Made by a program: the position numbers and the translations under genes. The notes below the pieces were generated by a model, which made no database searches, was not told the origin of the DNA, and saw only the letters and a list, made by a program, of their open reading frames with translations. A stretch of DNA of 47,346 bases, taken from an uncultured Clostridia bacterium. Lineage in GTDB: Bacteria > Bacillota > Clostridia > Christensenellales > Aristaeellaceae. Positions 16,233 through 23,844 of the stretch are shown one piece after another; position 1 is the stretch's first letter, and every line of letters begins with the position of its first letter. Where the stretch lies: assembly GCA_947167215.1 (NCBI GenBank), contig CAMVHE010000019.1, forward strand, positions 1-47,346. The letters are read 5' to 3'.

Positions 16233-17108
16233 TCAGTTTTTCATGCCGGTCATTACGATGCCTTCCACGAAATACCTTTGCCCGATCAGATAAAACACAA
16301 TGCCTGGAATGAAGGACAGGCAGGTGGCGCACATGATGCTGCTCCAGTCGTCATTGAAGGAACCGCGGAAGATGTTCAGCCCCAGGGCCAGGGTGTAGCG
16401 GTCCCGTCGGGTGATGTAGGTGACCTGCTGCAAAAGGTCGTTCCACAATTCGATGAATTTCAGCAGCCCCACCACGATCATCGCGGATTTGATGGTGGGC
16501 ACGATGATAAAGATCAGGATACGGAAAAAGCCGCAGCCATCAATGGTGGCCGCTTCGTCCAATTCCCGGGGCACGGTTTTTACAAACTGCCGGATCAGGA
16601 AGATATTGAACGCACCGCCGCCGCAGAAGTGCGGCAGGATCAGGGGCCAGTAGGTATTGACCAGGCCCAGCTTGCTCCAGGCGATGAACAGGGGAATCAG
16701 CGTTACCATGCTGGGCAGCAGCATGGAGCCCACGCACAGGGTGAACAGGAACTTTTTTCCCCGGAAGCGAAGCCGCGCGAAGGCATAGCCGCCCATGGTG
16801 GCGGTGATCACAGCGCCAATGACCGCGGGCACCAGGATCGTCATGGTATTGCCCAGAAATTGCAGATATTCAAAGGATTTCAACGTATCGGAATAGTTGC
16901 TGAACCGCCACTCCGGGGGCAGGAAAGCCGGCGGATAGGCATACAGTTCGCCGTTGGACATGAGAGACGAACGGAAAATCCAATAGATGGGAAACAGGAC
17001 GATCAGCCCCAGCAGGATCAGTAGGATCAGGCACAGGATATTCGCCGCCTTTTCCCGCCGCTGTTTGGATGGCATGCGATGCTCTTTTTTCAGCGCTGTC
17101 GTGCTCAT
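16233..17108 (-). CDS. Carbohydrate ABC transporter permease, MalG-type
   Basis: The 291-residue integral membrane protein has about six spans, the first near residues 23-45 (ILCLILLILLGLIVLFPIYW). The EAA-type coupling loop is ELDEAATIDGCGFFRILIFI, and the C-terminus GQRYFVEGIVMTGMKN is typical for CUT1 MalG-like subunits. Its start overlaps the stop of the upstream permease by 4 bases. It lies 16 bases ahead of the GH127 gene, so import and hydrolysis of arabinofuranosides are co-expressed. Confidence 0.94.
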   Translation of the reverse strand: MSTTALKKEHRMPSKQRREKAANILCLILLILLGLIVLFPIYWIFRSSLMSNGELYAYPPAFLPPEWRFSNYSDTLKSFEYLQFLGNTMTILVPAVIGAVITATMGGYAFARLRFRGKKFLFTLCVGSMLLPSMVTLIPLFIAWSKLGLVNTYWPLILPHFCGGGAFNIFLIRQFVKTVPRELDEAATIDGCGFFRILIFIIVPTIKSAMIVVGLLKFIELWNDLLQQVTYITRRDRYTLALGLNIFRGSFNDDWSSIMCATCLSFIPGIVFYLIGQRYFVEGIVMTGMKN

Positions 17109-18022
17109 TCCTTAACATCTCCTTCGTAGAAGATCCAGCTGCCGCTGGTGGCGAACAGAAGGCCGGTAAAGATGGCGATGAGGAGGAACAGGATCACAGC
17201 GATAGCGCTGCCGTAGCCATATTTGTGAGATTTGAAGGCCTGGTTGTAAAGCATATAGCACATGAAATAGCTGCCGGTGCCGGGGCCGCCCTTGGTGAGG
17301 GACAGGGCCGGGGTGATCACCTGCAGGCTGCTGACCAGGCTCATCAGCAGATTATAGAAAATGATGGGCGTCATGCAGGGAATGGTGATTTTCCAGAACC
17401 GCTGCCAGGCGTTGGCCCCGTCGATTTCCGCCGCCTCGTGATAGGTGCGGGGCACGTTTTGAAGGCCCGCCAGGAAAATCACGATCAGGTTGCCGCTGAG
17501 CCATACGGCGATCAGCGCCAGCGACGGCGTGACCATGCCGCTGGAATCCAGAAATTTGACGGATGTGCCGCCCATCGATTTGATGACGTAATTGAAAAAC
17601 CCGTGGTTATAGTCGTACAGCCATTTCCAGCCCAGGTAAACCGCCAGGGCGGGAAGAACGTAAGGCAGATAGAAGATGGCCCGGAAAAAGCCCCGGGCGG
17701 GCACCTTCCGGTTGAGCAGCATGGCGATGATCATGGAATACACCACGCTGCCGATCACCGCGATCCCCGCGTATTCCAGCGTGGTGAGCAGGGAACCGTA
17801 GAATTTCGTATCCCGGGTAAACAGACGGATATAGTTATCCGCTCCCACATAAGTCATATCGCCCAGCCCGTTCCAGCTGAACAGGCTCAGGGTGAAGGAT
17901 GCCAGCATGGGCAGATAGGTGATGCAGGTCAGGCCGATCACCGAGGGCAGCAGCAGCAGCCACGCCGCCCTGGTTTCCGCGCGGCTGTATTTTACTTTCG
18001 CCTTTTTTGAAAGGGCCGTCAT
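17105..18022 (-). CDS. Carbohydrate ABC transporter permease, MalF/UgpA-type
   Basis: The 305-residue protein has a first membrane helix at about 18-40 and the coupling loop YHEAAEIDGANAWQRFWKIT near residue 205, the canonical EAA motif. A GGAGGG site precedes the ATG. It forms the channel with 16233-17108. The neighbouring GH127 enzyme suggests arabino-oligosaccharides as cargo (inference). Confidence 0.94.
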   Translation of the reverse strand: MTALSKKAKVKYSRAETRAAWLLLLPSVIGLTCITYLPMLASFTLSLFSWNGLGDMTYVGADNYIRLFTRDTKFYGSLLTTLEYAGIAVIGSVVYSMIIAMLLNRKVPARGFFRAIFYLPYVLPALAVYLGWKWLYDYNHGFFNYVIKSMGGTSVKFLDSSGMVTPSLALIAVWLSGNLIVIFLAGLQNVPRTYHEAAEIDGANAWQRFWKITIPCMTPIIFYNLLMSLVSSLQVITPALSLTKGGPGTGSYFMCYMLYNQAFKSHKYGYGSAIAVILFLLIAIFTGLLFATSGSWIFYEGDVKE

Positions 18023-18067
18023 TCCTTGCGTCCCTCCATTCCATAGGTATTTGCAGGCATTTGATAA

Positions 18068-18097
18068 GTCGGGGGAACGCAGGCGCGTTCCCCCGAC
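18068..18097 (-). terminator. Strong hairpin between binding-protein gene and permeases
   Basis: GTCGGGGGAACGC (18068-18080) pairs perfectly with GCGTTCCCCCGAC (18085-18097) around a 4-base loop. There is no clear T-run in the transcribed direction, so it is more likely an attenuating or 3'-protecting hairpin than a full stop. Confidence 0.75.
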
Positions 18098-18112
18098 CCT
18101 GATAAGGCACTG

Positions 18113-19432
18113 TTATTCCACCTGAATGGCTTCCACCAGCTCGGGATAGATCTCGTTGATCACGTCCTCCGCCGTGCGCTCGCCGCTCCACACGCTCTGT
18201 AGCGCGGTGAACAGGATATCGTTGGTGGTGATCTGGGTATTGGGGGTATAGTACCAGCAGGTGGGCTTGGCGTAGTTCATGGTGTAGTCCACCAGTACCT
18301 TCCGGCCGGTTTCCATATCCTTATTGTAGGGATACTGCTCATTGCCCAGCCAGGCGTTTATGCCTTCTTCGGTCTTGTAGAAGTATTCGCTCTTGGGCAG
18401 CCAGATGCCGGTGAGCACCAGGGCGTCCCAGTTGCTTTCCTCACGGGTGTACCACTTGACGAAATCGTAGGCTTCCTGCTGATGCTGGCCCTTGAAAACG
18501 CCGGTCAGGCCGGAGGTGCAGATGGTGACCTCTTCCTTCATCATGGGCAGGGGCGCGATGCCGTAGTTGATGCCCAGGTTCGGGAAATCGGTGCCCAGGC
18601 GCCAGGTGCCGTCGGTGGTCATAGCCACAGTCTTGCTTCCGATGCCCACGCCCACGCCGTTATCCTCGGGGATCACATTGAGGGGCGCCACATGCTCCAC
18701 CAGCGCCAGATCGGCCACCTTCTGGATGGATTCGATGGCTTCGGGGCTGTTGATCAGCACTTCGTTGCCGTCCTCGGAGAACCAGGCGCCGCCGTTGGAC
18801 AGAGCCCATACTTCCATCTGCCAGGTCCAGTTGTTCACAAACGCGCCGTACTGCACGATCTTTTCGGGATCAAAGCCTTCCTCGCCGGGGTGCTTTCCAT
18901 TCTCATCGAAGGTCAGCCGCTTGGCTACTGCCACAAATTCATCCCAGGTATAGGGGGTATCGGCGGAGGGATATGGCTCGTTCGCCGCATCGAACATATC
19001 CTTGTTGTAGTACAGGATCAGGATCTCGTTGCTGCTGGAATAGCCGACGGGAACACCGGCATCCTTGAAAGTAATGCAGTCCATGGGCTGCAATTCTTCC
19101 CCGGCGAACATATCGGACACGTCCGCCATGACGCCGTTGCGGGAGAAGTACAGCACAGCGTTTTCATTCACCATGCCGCAGTCCGGCAGCTTGTTGGCGA
19201 TGGCATAGTTGACCAGGGTCTGGGTGTATTCCTCGTTGGGGATCTGCATGGGCTCCACGAACACCTTGTCCTGGCTTTGGTTGTATTCGTCCAGGGATTT
19301 CTGCACGGCTTCCGCCTCCGTCTGGTTGCCCCAGAAGGAATAGGTGATGTGCACCCGGCCGTCGCCTTCCGCCAAGGCCAGGACGGGCAGCATCAGCGCC
19401 AGGCACAGGACGATTGCCAACAGTTTTTTCAT
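18113..19432 (-). CDS. Extracellular sugar-binding protein of the arabinoside importer
   Basis: The 439-residue protein starts with a Sec signal (MKKLLAIVLCLALMLPVLALA, cleavage near ALA-EGD). A cysteine at residue 10 sits in the hydrophobic core and does not form a lipobox. The mature part opens with VHITYSFWGNQTEAEAVQK, and MTTDGTWRLGTDFPNLG and FKGQHQQEAYDFVKWY follow, as usual for family 1 binding proteins. AGGAGGA precedes the ATG. It is the first gene behind the LacI-controlled promoter at about 19473-19532. Confidence 0.93.
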   Translation of the reverse strand: MKKLLAIVLCLALMLPVLALAEGDGRVHITYSFWGNQTEAEAVQKSLDEYNQSQDKVFVEPMQIPNEEYTQTLVNYAIANKLPDCGMVNENAVLYFSRNGVMADVSDMFAGEELQPMDCITFKDAGVPVGYSSSNEILILYYNKDMFDAANEPYPSADTPYTWDEFVAVAKRLTFDENGKHPGEEGFDPEKIVQYGAFVNNWTWQMEVWALSNGGAWFSEDGNEVLINSPEAIESIQKVADLALVEHVAPLNVIPEDNGVGVGIGSKTVAMTTDGTWRLGTDFPNLGINYGIAPLPMMKEEVTICTSGLTGVFKGQHQQEAYDFVKWYTREESNWDALVLTGIWLPKSEYFYKTEEGINAWLGNEQYPYNKDMETGRKVLVDYTMNYAKPTCWYYTPNTQITTNDILFTALQSVWSGERTAEDVINEIYPELVEAIQVE

Positions 19433-19472
19433 GGTTCTTCCTCCTTTTATGCTGGTGATCCGTTTTGATTTG

Positions 19473-19532
19473 TGGTTATACGATTAACCACTCCGTTGAC
19501 AATAAGATACCACCGCAACGGTAGATTGTCAA
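19473..19532 (-). promoter_or_regulatory. Promoter and operator of the arabinoside-importer operon
   Basis: On the minus strand TTGACA (19527-19532) and TATCTT (19504-19509) are 17 bases apart. Downstream lies the palindrome TGGTTA-N6-TAACCA (19473-19490), where a bound repressor would block elongation. An alternative overlapping promoter (TTGTCA with TATAAC) would put the -10 box inside the operator. Confidence 0.65.
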
Positions 19533-19564
19533 GGATGTTTTCACGATTTTTCCTTGGAATTTCA

Positions 19565-19582
19565 TGGTTAATTTTTTAACCA
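19565..19582. promoter_or_regulatory. Second TGGTTA-N6-TAACCA operator
   Basis: TGGTTAATTTTTTAACCA is a palindrome with 7-base arms and the same outer arms as the site at 19473-19490, centre to centre 92 bases apart. Spacing allows DNA looping by a LacI-family tetramer, but that is inference. Confidence 0.6.
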
Positions 19583-19590
19583 GACAGTAC

Positions 19591-19633
19591 TTGACGAATT
19601 TCCTTTTTTCGTTTATAATCGTTTCAAACGATT
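19591..19633 (+). promoter_or_regulatory. lacI-type gene promoter with overlapping perfect operator
   Basis: TTGACG (19591-19596) and TATAAT (19614-19619) are exactly 17 bases apart. The perfect palindrome AATCGTTTCAAACGATT (19617-19633) overlaps the -10 box and the start site, the classic layout for autorepression by a LacI-family protein. Confidence 0.8.
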
Positions 19634-19652
19634 AACCTCACAGAAGGGTGGT

Positions 19653-20681
19653 ATGCCTATGGCAACCATGCGGGATGTAGCAGAGCTGGCGGGGGTATCC
19701 ACCGCGACAGTATCCCATGTGATCAACGGCTCCAAAAAGCTCTCCCCCGAAACCACAGAACGGGTGCTGCGGGCCATATCCCAGGTGAATTATACGCCCA
19801 ACACCGTGGCAAAATCCCTGCGCATGGGCCAGACATTTACCATCGGCGTGCTGGTGGAGGATATCCGCGGTCTGCCTGTGGCAGCCATCGTCAGCGGCAT
19901 CAGCGAAACTCTATCTAAGGCGGGATACAAAACGATTTTCCATGATTTGCACCTGCTGGAAAAGCTGTATAACCAATATGAGCAGATCGGCACCTACCGG
20001 GAGCGCATCAATGAAGGCGTCCTGCTGCTCAAATCCTCCAACGTGGACGGCATCATCTATGTGGCGATGCACGACCGCCACCTGGATTATCTGCTGGACC
20101 CCATGGATACGCCCCTGGTGTACGCCTACTCTCACGGAACGGAAAATGACACGTATGTAACCTATTCAAACAAAGATTCTGCGGCCGATATGATCCGCTA
20201 TTTACTCAGCAAAGGGCATGAGCGAATTGCGGTCATCGCCGGGCATCCCCATTCCTATCCCACCGGGCAGCGGCTGCTGGGCATTCAGATGGCCATGCAG
20301 CAGGCCGCATTGACGCTGCCGCCGGAATACATTCGATACGGCGATTGGGAATATGAATCCGGCAAAACGCAAACAAAAGCTCTTTTGGAATTGCCTTCTC
20401 CGCCAACCGCAATTTTCGCCATGAACGATCTGATGGCTGCCGGCTCCCTGTCCGCCATTCAAACTATGGGCCTGCAAATTCCCAAAGACATCGCCATCGT
20501 CGGTTTTGATAACAGGGAGATTGCAAGCTACCTCCAGCCGCCCCTGACCACCGTGGCACTGCCCACCCCAGCAATCGGCGCAAAAGCCGCTCTGCACATT
20601 ATTGATATGATCAGCAATCCCTATGCCCACCCGGTTCGGGAAATTATCCCGTGTTCCATTATTGAGCGAGATTCCGTATAA
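19653..20681 (+). CDS. LacI-family transcriptional regulator
   Basis: The 342-residue protein has the canonical N-terminal HTH, TMRDVAELAGVSTATVSHVI, with the hinge text NTVAKSLRMGQTFTIGVLV. The sugar-sensing domain includes HERIAVIAGHP, FAMNDLMAAGSLSAIQTMGL and IPKDIAIVGFDNREIASYLQ. It is divergent from the arabinoside importer/GH127 operon and has its own operator, so it most likely represses both and is released by arabinose or an arabino-oligosaccharide. An ATG at 19659 (MATMRDV) is an equally plausible start. GAAGGGTGG precedes both. Confidence 0.95.
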   Translation: MPMATMRDVAELAGVSTATVSHVINGSKKLSPETTERVLRAISQVNYTPNTVAKSLRMGQTFTIGVLVEDIRGLPVAAIVSGISETLSKAGYKTIFHDLHLLEKLYNQYEQIGTYRERINEGVLLLKSSNVDGIIYVAMHDRHLDYLLDPMDTPLVYAYSHGTENDTYVTYSNKDSAADMIRYLLSKGHERIAVIAGHPHSYPTGQRLLGIQMAMQQAALTLPPEYIRYGDWEYESGKTQTKALLELPSPPTAIFAMNDLMAAGSLSAIQTMGLQIPKDIAIVGFDNREIASYLQPPLTTVALPTPAIGAKAALHIIDMISNPYAHPVREIIPCSIIERDSV

Positions 20682-21310
20682 TCGTTTCATTCATCCATGA
20701 TGTGAGGAACAAAAGATGACTTACAGATTGCTCCGTGCTTCGAACACCCACAATCCTGTCCAGAATTCGGAATTCGAGGGTCTCTCACCCCACTTCTTCA
20801 TCATATCAAGGTGCGTCATATAGCTACTCCTCCACTAGCAAGCAAGTTTACCGTGAAATCGGACTTTTGCCCCTTAAATCATCCATGAGGGAGCTGAATT
20901 ATCCTGCGACCTCCGCTCCTTTGGTGCGTTCAGATCGGCTTCCCAGTCCGTTTTGCATCATGATGATGTGAAAGCCGTCAACACGGAGAGTCATCCAAAC
21001 AATGTCGTTCCTATGACTTGTAAGCGTGATTCAAGGTAGCAATATGATCGTTTTGCCTGCCGCATCTTGGAATGTCATTCGTGATAATATCTCATCGGTC
21101 ATTTTGTTCGCCATCAGGTACCAGTAATTCGTTCATATTCAAAGAAGCCCTCATCAATCAGGATAATGCTTTGCATGATTTTTCAGAGCAAGAAATCTTG
21201 TGAGATGAGTTTTTTTCTTGTAAAGATCGTTCTTTCTCAGCAGTCTGTAAAAAGCAGTCCCGGTAAGCATCCGAGAAGGAACAATACAAATCGAACAGGG
21301 AAGAGCATGA
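20682..21310. other. Gene-poor stretch behind the LacI regulator
   Basis: No gene I can support with confidence. Weak protein-like text exists on the minus strand (MANKMTDEILSRMTFQDAAG at roughly 21040-21120, and the 32-codon ORF listed separately), suggesting worn-down coding DNA. A 14-base string (21137-21150) is shared with 4476-4489. Confidence 0.4.
20721..20819 (-). CDS. Possible 32-residue peptide with good ribosome binding site
   Basis: ATG at 20819 is preceded by GGAGGAG with 7 bases spacing, and the frame reads MTHLDMMKKWGERPSNSEFW and ends in FEARSNL. No family is recognised. It could be a small protein or the start of a decayed gene. Confidence 0.2.
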   Translation of the reverse strand: MTHLDMMKKWGERPSNSEFWTGLWVFEARSNL

Positions 21311-21341
21311 TGAAAAAGCCAGCACCTTGAAGCGCTGGCTT
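21311..21341 (-). terminator. Terminator of the YesN-type regulator gene
   Basis: AAGCCAGC (21316-21323) pairs with GCTGGCTT (21334-21341). In the minus direction it is followed by a run of T (plus-strand AAAAA at 21313-21317). It lies 30 bases behind the regulator stop. Confidence 0.8.
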
Positions 21342-21370
21342 GAAAAACAGGCATATACCCGGAGGGTGTT

Positions 21371-23605
21371 CTATTCCTTGTACGCGGAGGGAGGACAGTT
21401 TGTTACCTTTTTGAATGCCCTGCGGAAGCTCTTGTCGCTTCCATAACCGACCTCCAGGGCAATGGCTTCGACGGTCTTGGTGCCGTCCTGAAGAAGCTCT
21501 TTGGCTTTGTCGATTCTCAGCTTTTCCAGATATTTCGAGAAGGTCATTCCGGTCTGGTCAAGCACAATAGCGGCAACCTTGCGCTCGGTGAGTCCGAAAC
21601 GGATGGCTAGCTTTGTCTGAGTCAGCTCATAATCCCCCAGGTGAGTCCGGATTTCATCCATCAGAGCAGTAATCTGCTGCTGTTCTTCCTGCTGTTCGGA
21701 ATACCGGTTTTGCACACACAGAGAAGTGTAAGCACCGCTGAGCAAATCGAAAAAGTGGTCAAGGGGAACTTCGGAGAGGTTCCGGGTCAGTTCTCCTGGC
21801 AGGGCATCCTGATAACCGGAATCAATCAGGGTGCGGATCATATGACTGTACATCAGCTGCCGTTCAAAGGCCGAGCGTGCATTCTCTCCGCTGTTGCGGG
21901 CGAGCAGATCCAGAAGCCGAGCCTTCACGGCGTCCGCATCGCCGGTACTGGCCTTCTGACGGAGAAACCGGGCATCTTCACCGGTATAATCATAGATCGG
22001 CGAGCGGGCAGGTACGTCACTGAAGATCAGATATCCGTTGTTTCCGTTCCCGTGAACCAGCATGAGCTCACGGGCTGTCTTGAAGGAATAGTATACCTCC
22101 TCCAGCGTGTTCGTTTCGGCACCAATGCAGATGCGCACATCGCTGTTGAAGGCCTGATTGAGTTCCCAGCAGAGGTGGGAAAGGCAGTCATGCAGTTCCT
22201 TTGTCCTGCCTGGAACGTCATCCAGGAGGGCGAGGAACAGCATCTGTTCCGGTCCGTCCATTTTGATATAATGGATACGGGAAGAAGCCTTGCGGACAAG
22301 ATCCAGAATCAGCATGTGCATCTGACTGGAGACGGGAAGAAAACCATTGCTGTCCGGATCACGGATCATCAGAATCAGGGCACAGAAACAGTCGGCATTA
22401 TAGACGATGCCATACTCCGCCAGCTTTTCTTCGAGTGGGAAGCTGGGAATCTTCTTCCGATAGACCAGCATGGACAGGACTGCTTCCTGCATTTCGGAAC
22501 GGCTGACCTGCAGCATCTGGATCTGCCGCTGGTTCACATCGGACAGGTACATGATGGACTGCTGAACGTATTTGAAGGGATTCCATGTCTTTATATCCGG
22601 AGAACCCTGGGCGAAGTCAATGGCCTCTCTCAGGGGCTGATGGCTGTAGCGGACAATGAAGAACAGGAGAAAGAGGGAAAGCAGGGTTAGGGGAAGCGTG
22701 TTCCACAGTGTTTTCGCAGACATGTGCAGGGCATGGTTAATGAAGTACGCTTTGCGCATTCCGGTGTAGAGTGTCAGGCCGTAATCCGGAAGCGTGGAGG
22801 AAAAGAGGATCTGTTTCCCGTCATCTCCGGATACCTCCAGATGACCGGTGATGTGGGCATACCGGGTGTAAAGATTGTCTTTTTCCTGCGGCGTGCGGTT
22901 GGTATTGGTATACAGAAGGGAACCTTTGTCATCATACAGAGCTATGCTGCGGAAGAGATCCTCGGTATCGCTGCCGCTCATCAGGGAATGGAACTGCCTG
23001 CCATCCAGATAAAAGATGATCCGTCCGCCGGTAATGGGATAGACCGGCAGCGGACGGGAATAGAGGATGACATCCTGACCCTTTTCGTCCAGCGTCTGCA
23101 GGAAAACCGGGCCATCCTGGCTCTGAAGAACCCGGCTTTTCCATTCTTCCTGTGTCATATCGCCGAGGCGGAAGATTTTCTCATAGTGAAGTTTCAGGTC
23201 AAGATAGCCGCTGTAGCGGTCGATGATGGAATCGCTGCTGCGGCTGTAAATATATACGCGGTCGATGAGATGGGTCTGGTCGGTAAGAATCGGGAAGGCA
23301 TCGTGCATGGTCAGCATCCGGGATACGAGGTGATTCCCCGGGGATGCGGGAGAGGAGACATACGACTGCAGATATCCTGTGCTGGAGAGGGCATTGGTAT
23401 AGGCGTCCGCATACTGGAGGGAAGAGTGGAGGATGTCCAGGCTCTTGACGGCCAGCTGGGCCTGTATTTCGATTTCCCGCTCAATGGCGTAGTGCAGGGA
23501 GGTATTGAAGACGGAGATGAATACGATGACGGGAAGAATCGCAATGAGTGCATAGAAGGAATACAGAGCCAGACGAAGCCTTGCCTGTCTTGAAAGTCTG
23601 CTCAT
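21371..23605 (-). CDS. YesN/AraC-type membrane-anchored transcriptional regulator
   Basis: The 744-residue protein has a membrane helix at about 11-33 (LYSFYALIAILPVIVFISVF), a large extracellular sensor, a second helix at about 295-316 (TLPLTLLSLFLLFFIVRY), a long cytoplasmic linker, and a C-terminal AraC HTH with TQTKLAIRFGLTERKVAAIV and a second helix pair AIALEVGYGSDKSFRRAFKK. This one-protein sensor-regulator type usually sits beside LplBC importers and activates them. ATG 23605 is chosen (AAAGGAAG 8 bases before). A GTG at 23614 would add three residues. It is divergent from 23845-32988. Confidence 0.9.
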   Translation of the reverse strand: MSRLSRQARLRLALYSFYALIAILPVIVFISVFNTSLHYAIEREIEIQAQLAVKSLDILHSSLQYADAYTNALSSTGYLQSYVSSPASPGNHLVSRMLTMHDAFPILTDQTHLIDRVYIYSRSSDSIIDRYSGYLDLKLHYEKIFRLGDMTQEEWKSRVLQSQDGPVFLQTLDEKGQDVILYSRPLPVYPITGGRIIFYLDGRQFHSLMSGSDTEDLFRSIALYDDKGSLLYTNTNRTPQEKDNLYTRYAHITGHLEVSGDDGKQILFSSTLPDYGLTLYTGMRKAYFINHALHMSAKTLWNTLPLTLLSLFLLFFIVRYSHQPLREAIDFAQGSPDIKTWNPFKYVQQSIMYLSDVNQRQIQMLQVSRSEMQEAVLSMLVYRKKIPSFPLEEKLAEYGIVYNADCFCALILMIRDPDSNGFLPVSSQMHMLILDLVRKASSRIHYIKMDGPEQMLFLALLDDVPGRTKELHDCLSHLCWELNQAFNSDVRICIGAETNTLEEVYYSFKTARELMLVHGNGNNGYLIFSDVPARSPIYDYTGEDARFLRQKASTGDADAVKARLLDLLARNSGENARSAFERQLMYSHMIRTLIDSGYQDALPGELTRNLSEVPLDHFFDLLSGAYTSLCVQNRYSEQQEEQQQITALMDEIRTHLGDYELTQTKLAIRFGLTERKVAAIVLDQTGMTFSKYLEKLRIDKAKELLQDGTKTVEAIALEVGYGSDKSFRRAFKKVTNCPPSAYKE

Positions 23606-23660
23606 GAAGCGCACTTCCTTTCTCCGAATTCAAGGGTCACAGGACATAAATCATTGTCTT

Positions 23661-23669
23661 ATTGTAACA
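23661..23669 (-). promoter_or_regulatory. Extended -10 promoter of the YesN-type regulator gene
   Basis: On the minus strand TGTTACAAT forms an extended -10 box about 55 bases before the ATG at 23605. No good -35 box is visible. Confidence 0.4.
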
Positions 23670-23724
23670 TAAAATGGTGAAAAAAAGGGGTAAAACTGCA
23701 AAAATGGGTGCTGAAAAGCGAAAA

Positions 23725-23782
23725 TGTCCGGTACCCGGACACTGACGGGATTGGAAATGTCTGTCCGATTTCCGGATTGAAC
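23725..23782 (+). promoter_or_regulatory. TGTCCG-type operator cluster before the LplBC/glycosidase operon
   Basis: TGTCCGG-TAC-CCGGACA (23725-23741) is a near-perfect inverted repeat. A further TGTCCG lies at 23762-23767, followed by TTTCCGGA. Downstream, CTATCTAAT (23783-23791) could serve as a -10 box without a proper -35, as expected for an AraC-activated promoter. The YesN-type protein is the likely binder (inference). Confidence 0.5.
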
Positions 23783-23844
23783 CCTATCTAATGCATGCCG
23801 TGGCAGGTAGAATGGAACCAACAAAAAAATAAGGAGGGACCCTT

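Noticed and set aside
16128-18010. Long open frames (about 300 codons) on the plus strand opposite the permease genes
   Set aside because: They are antisense shadows of high-G+C permease genes, with low-complexity Gln/Gly/Asp-rich text and no ribosome binding sites.
18113-19432. Cys10 in the signal of the arabinoside-binding protein as a lipobox
   Set aside because: The residues before it (IVL) do not fit [LVI][AST][GA]C, and it lies inside the hydrophobic core ahead of a good signal peptidase I site.
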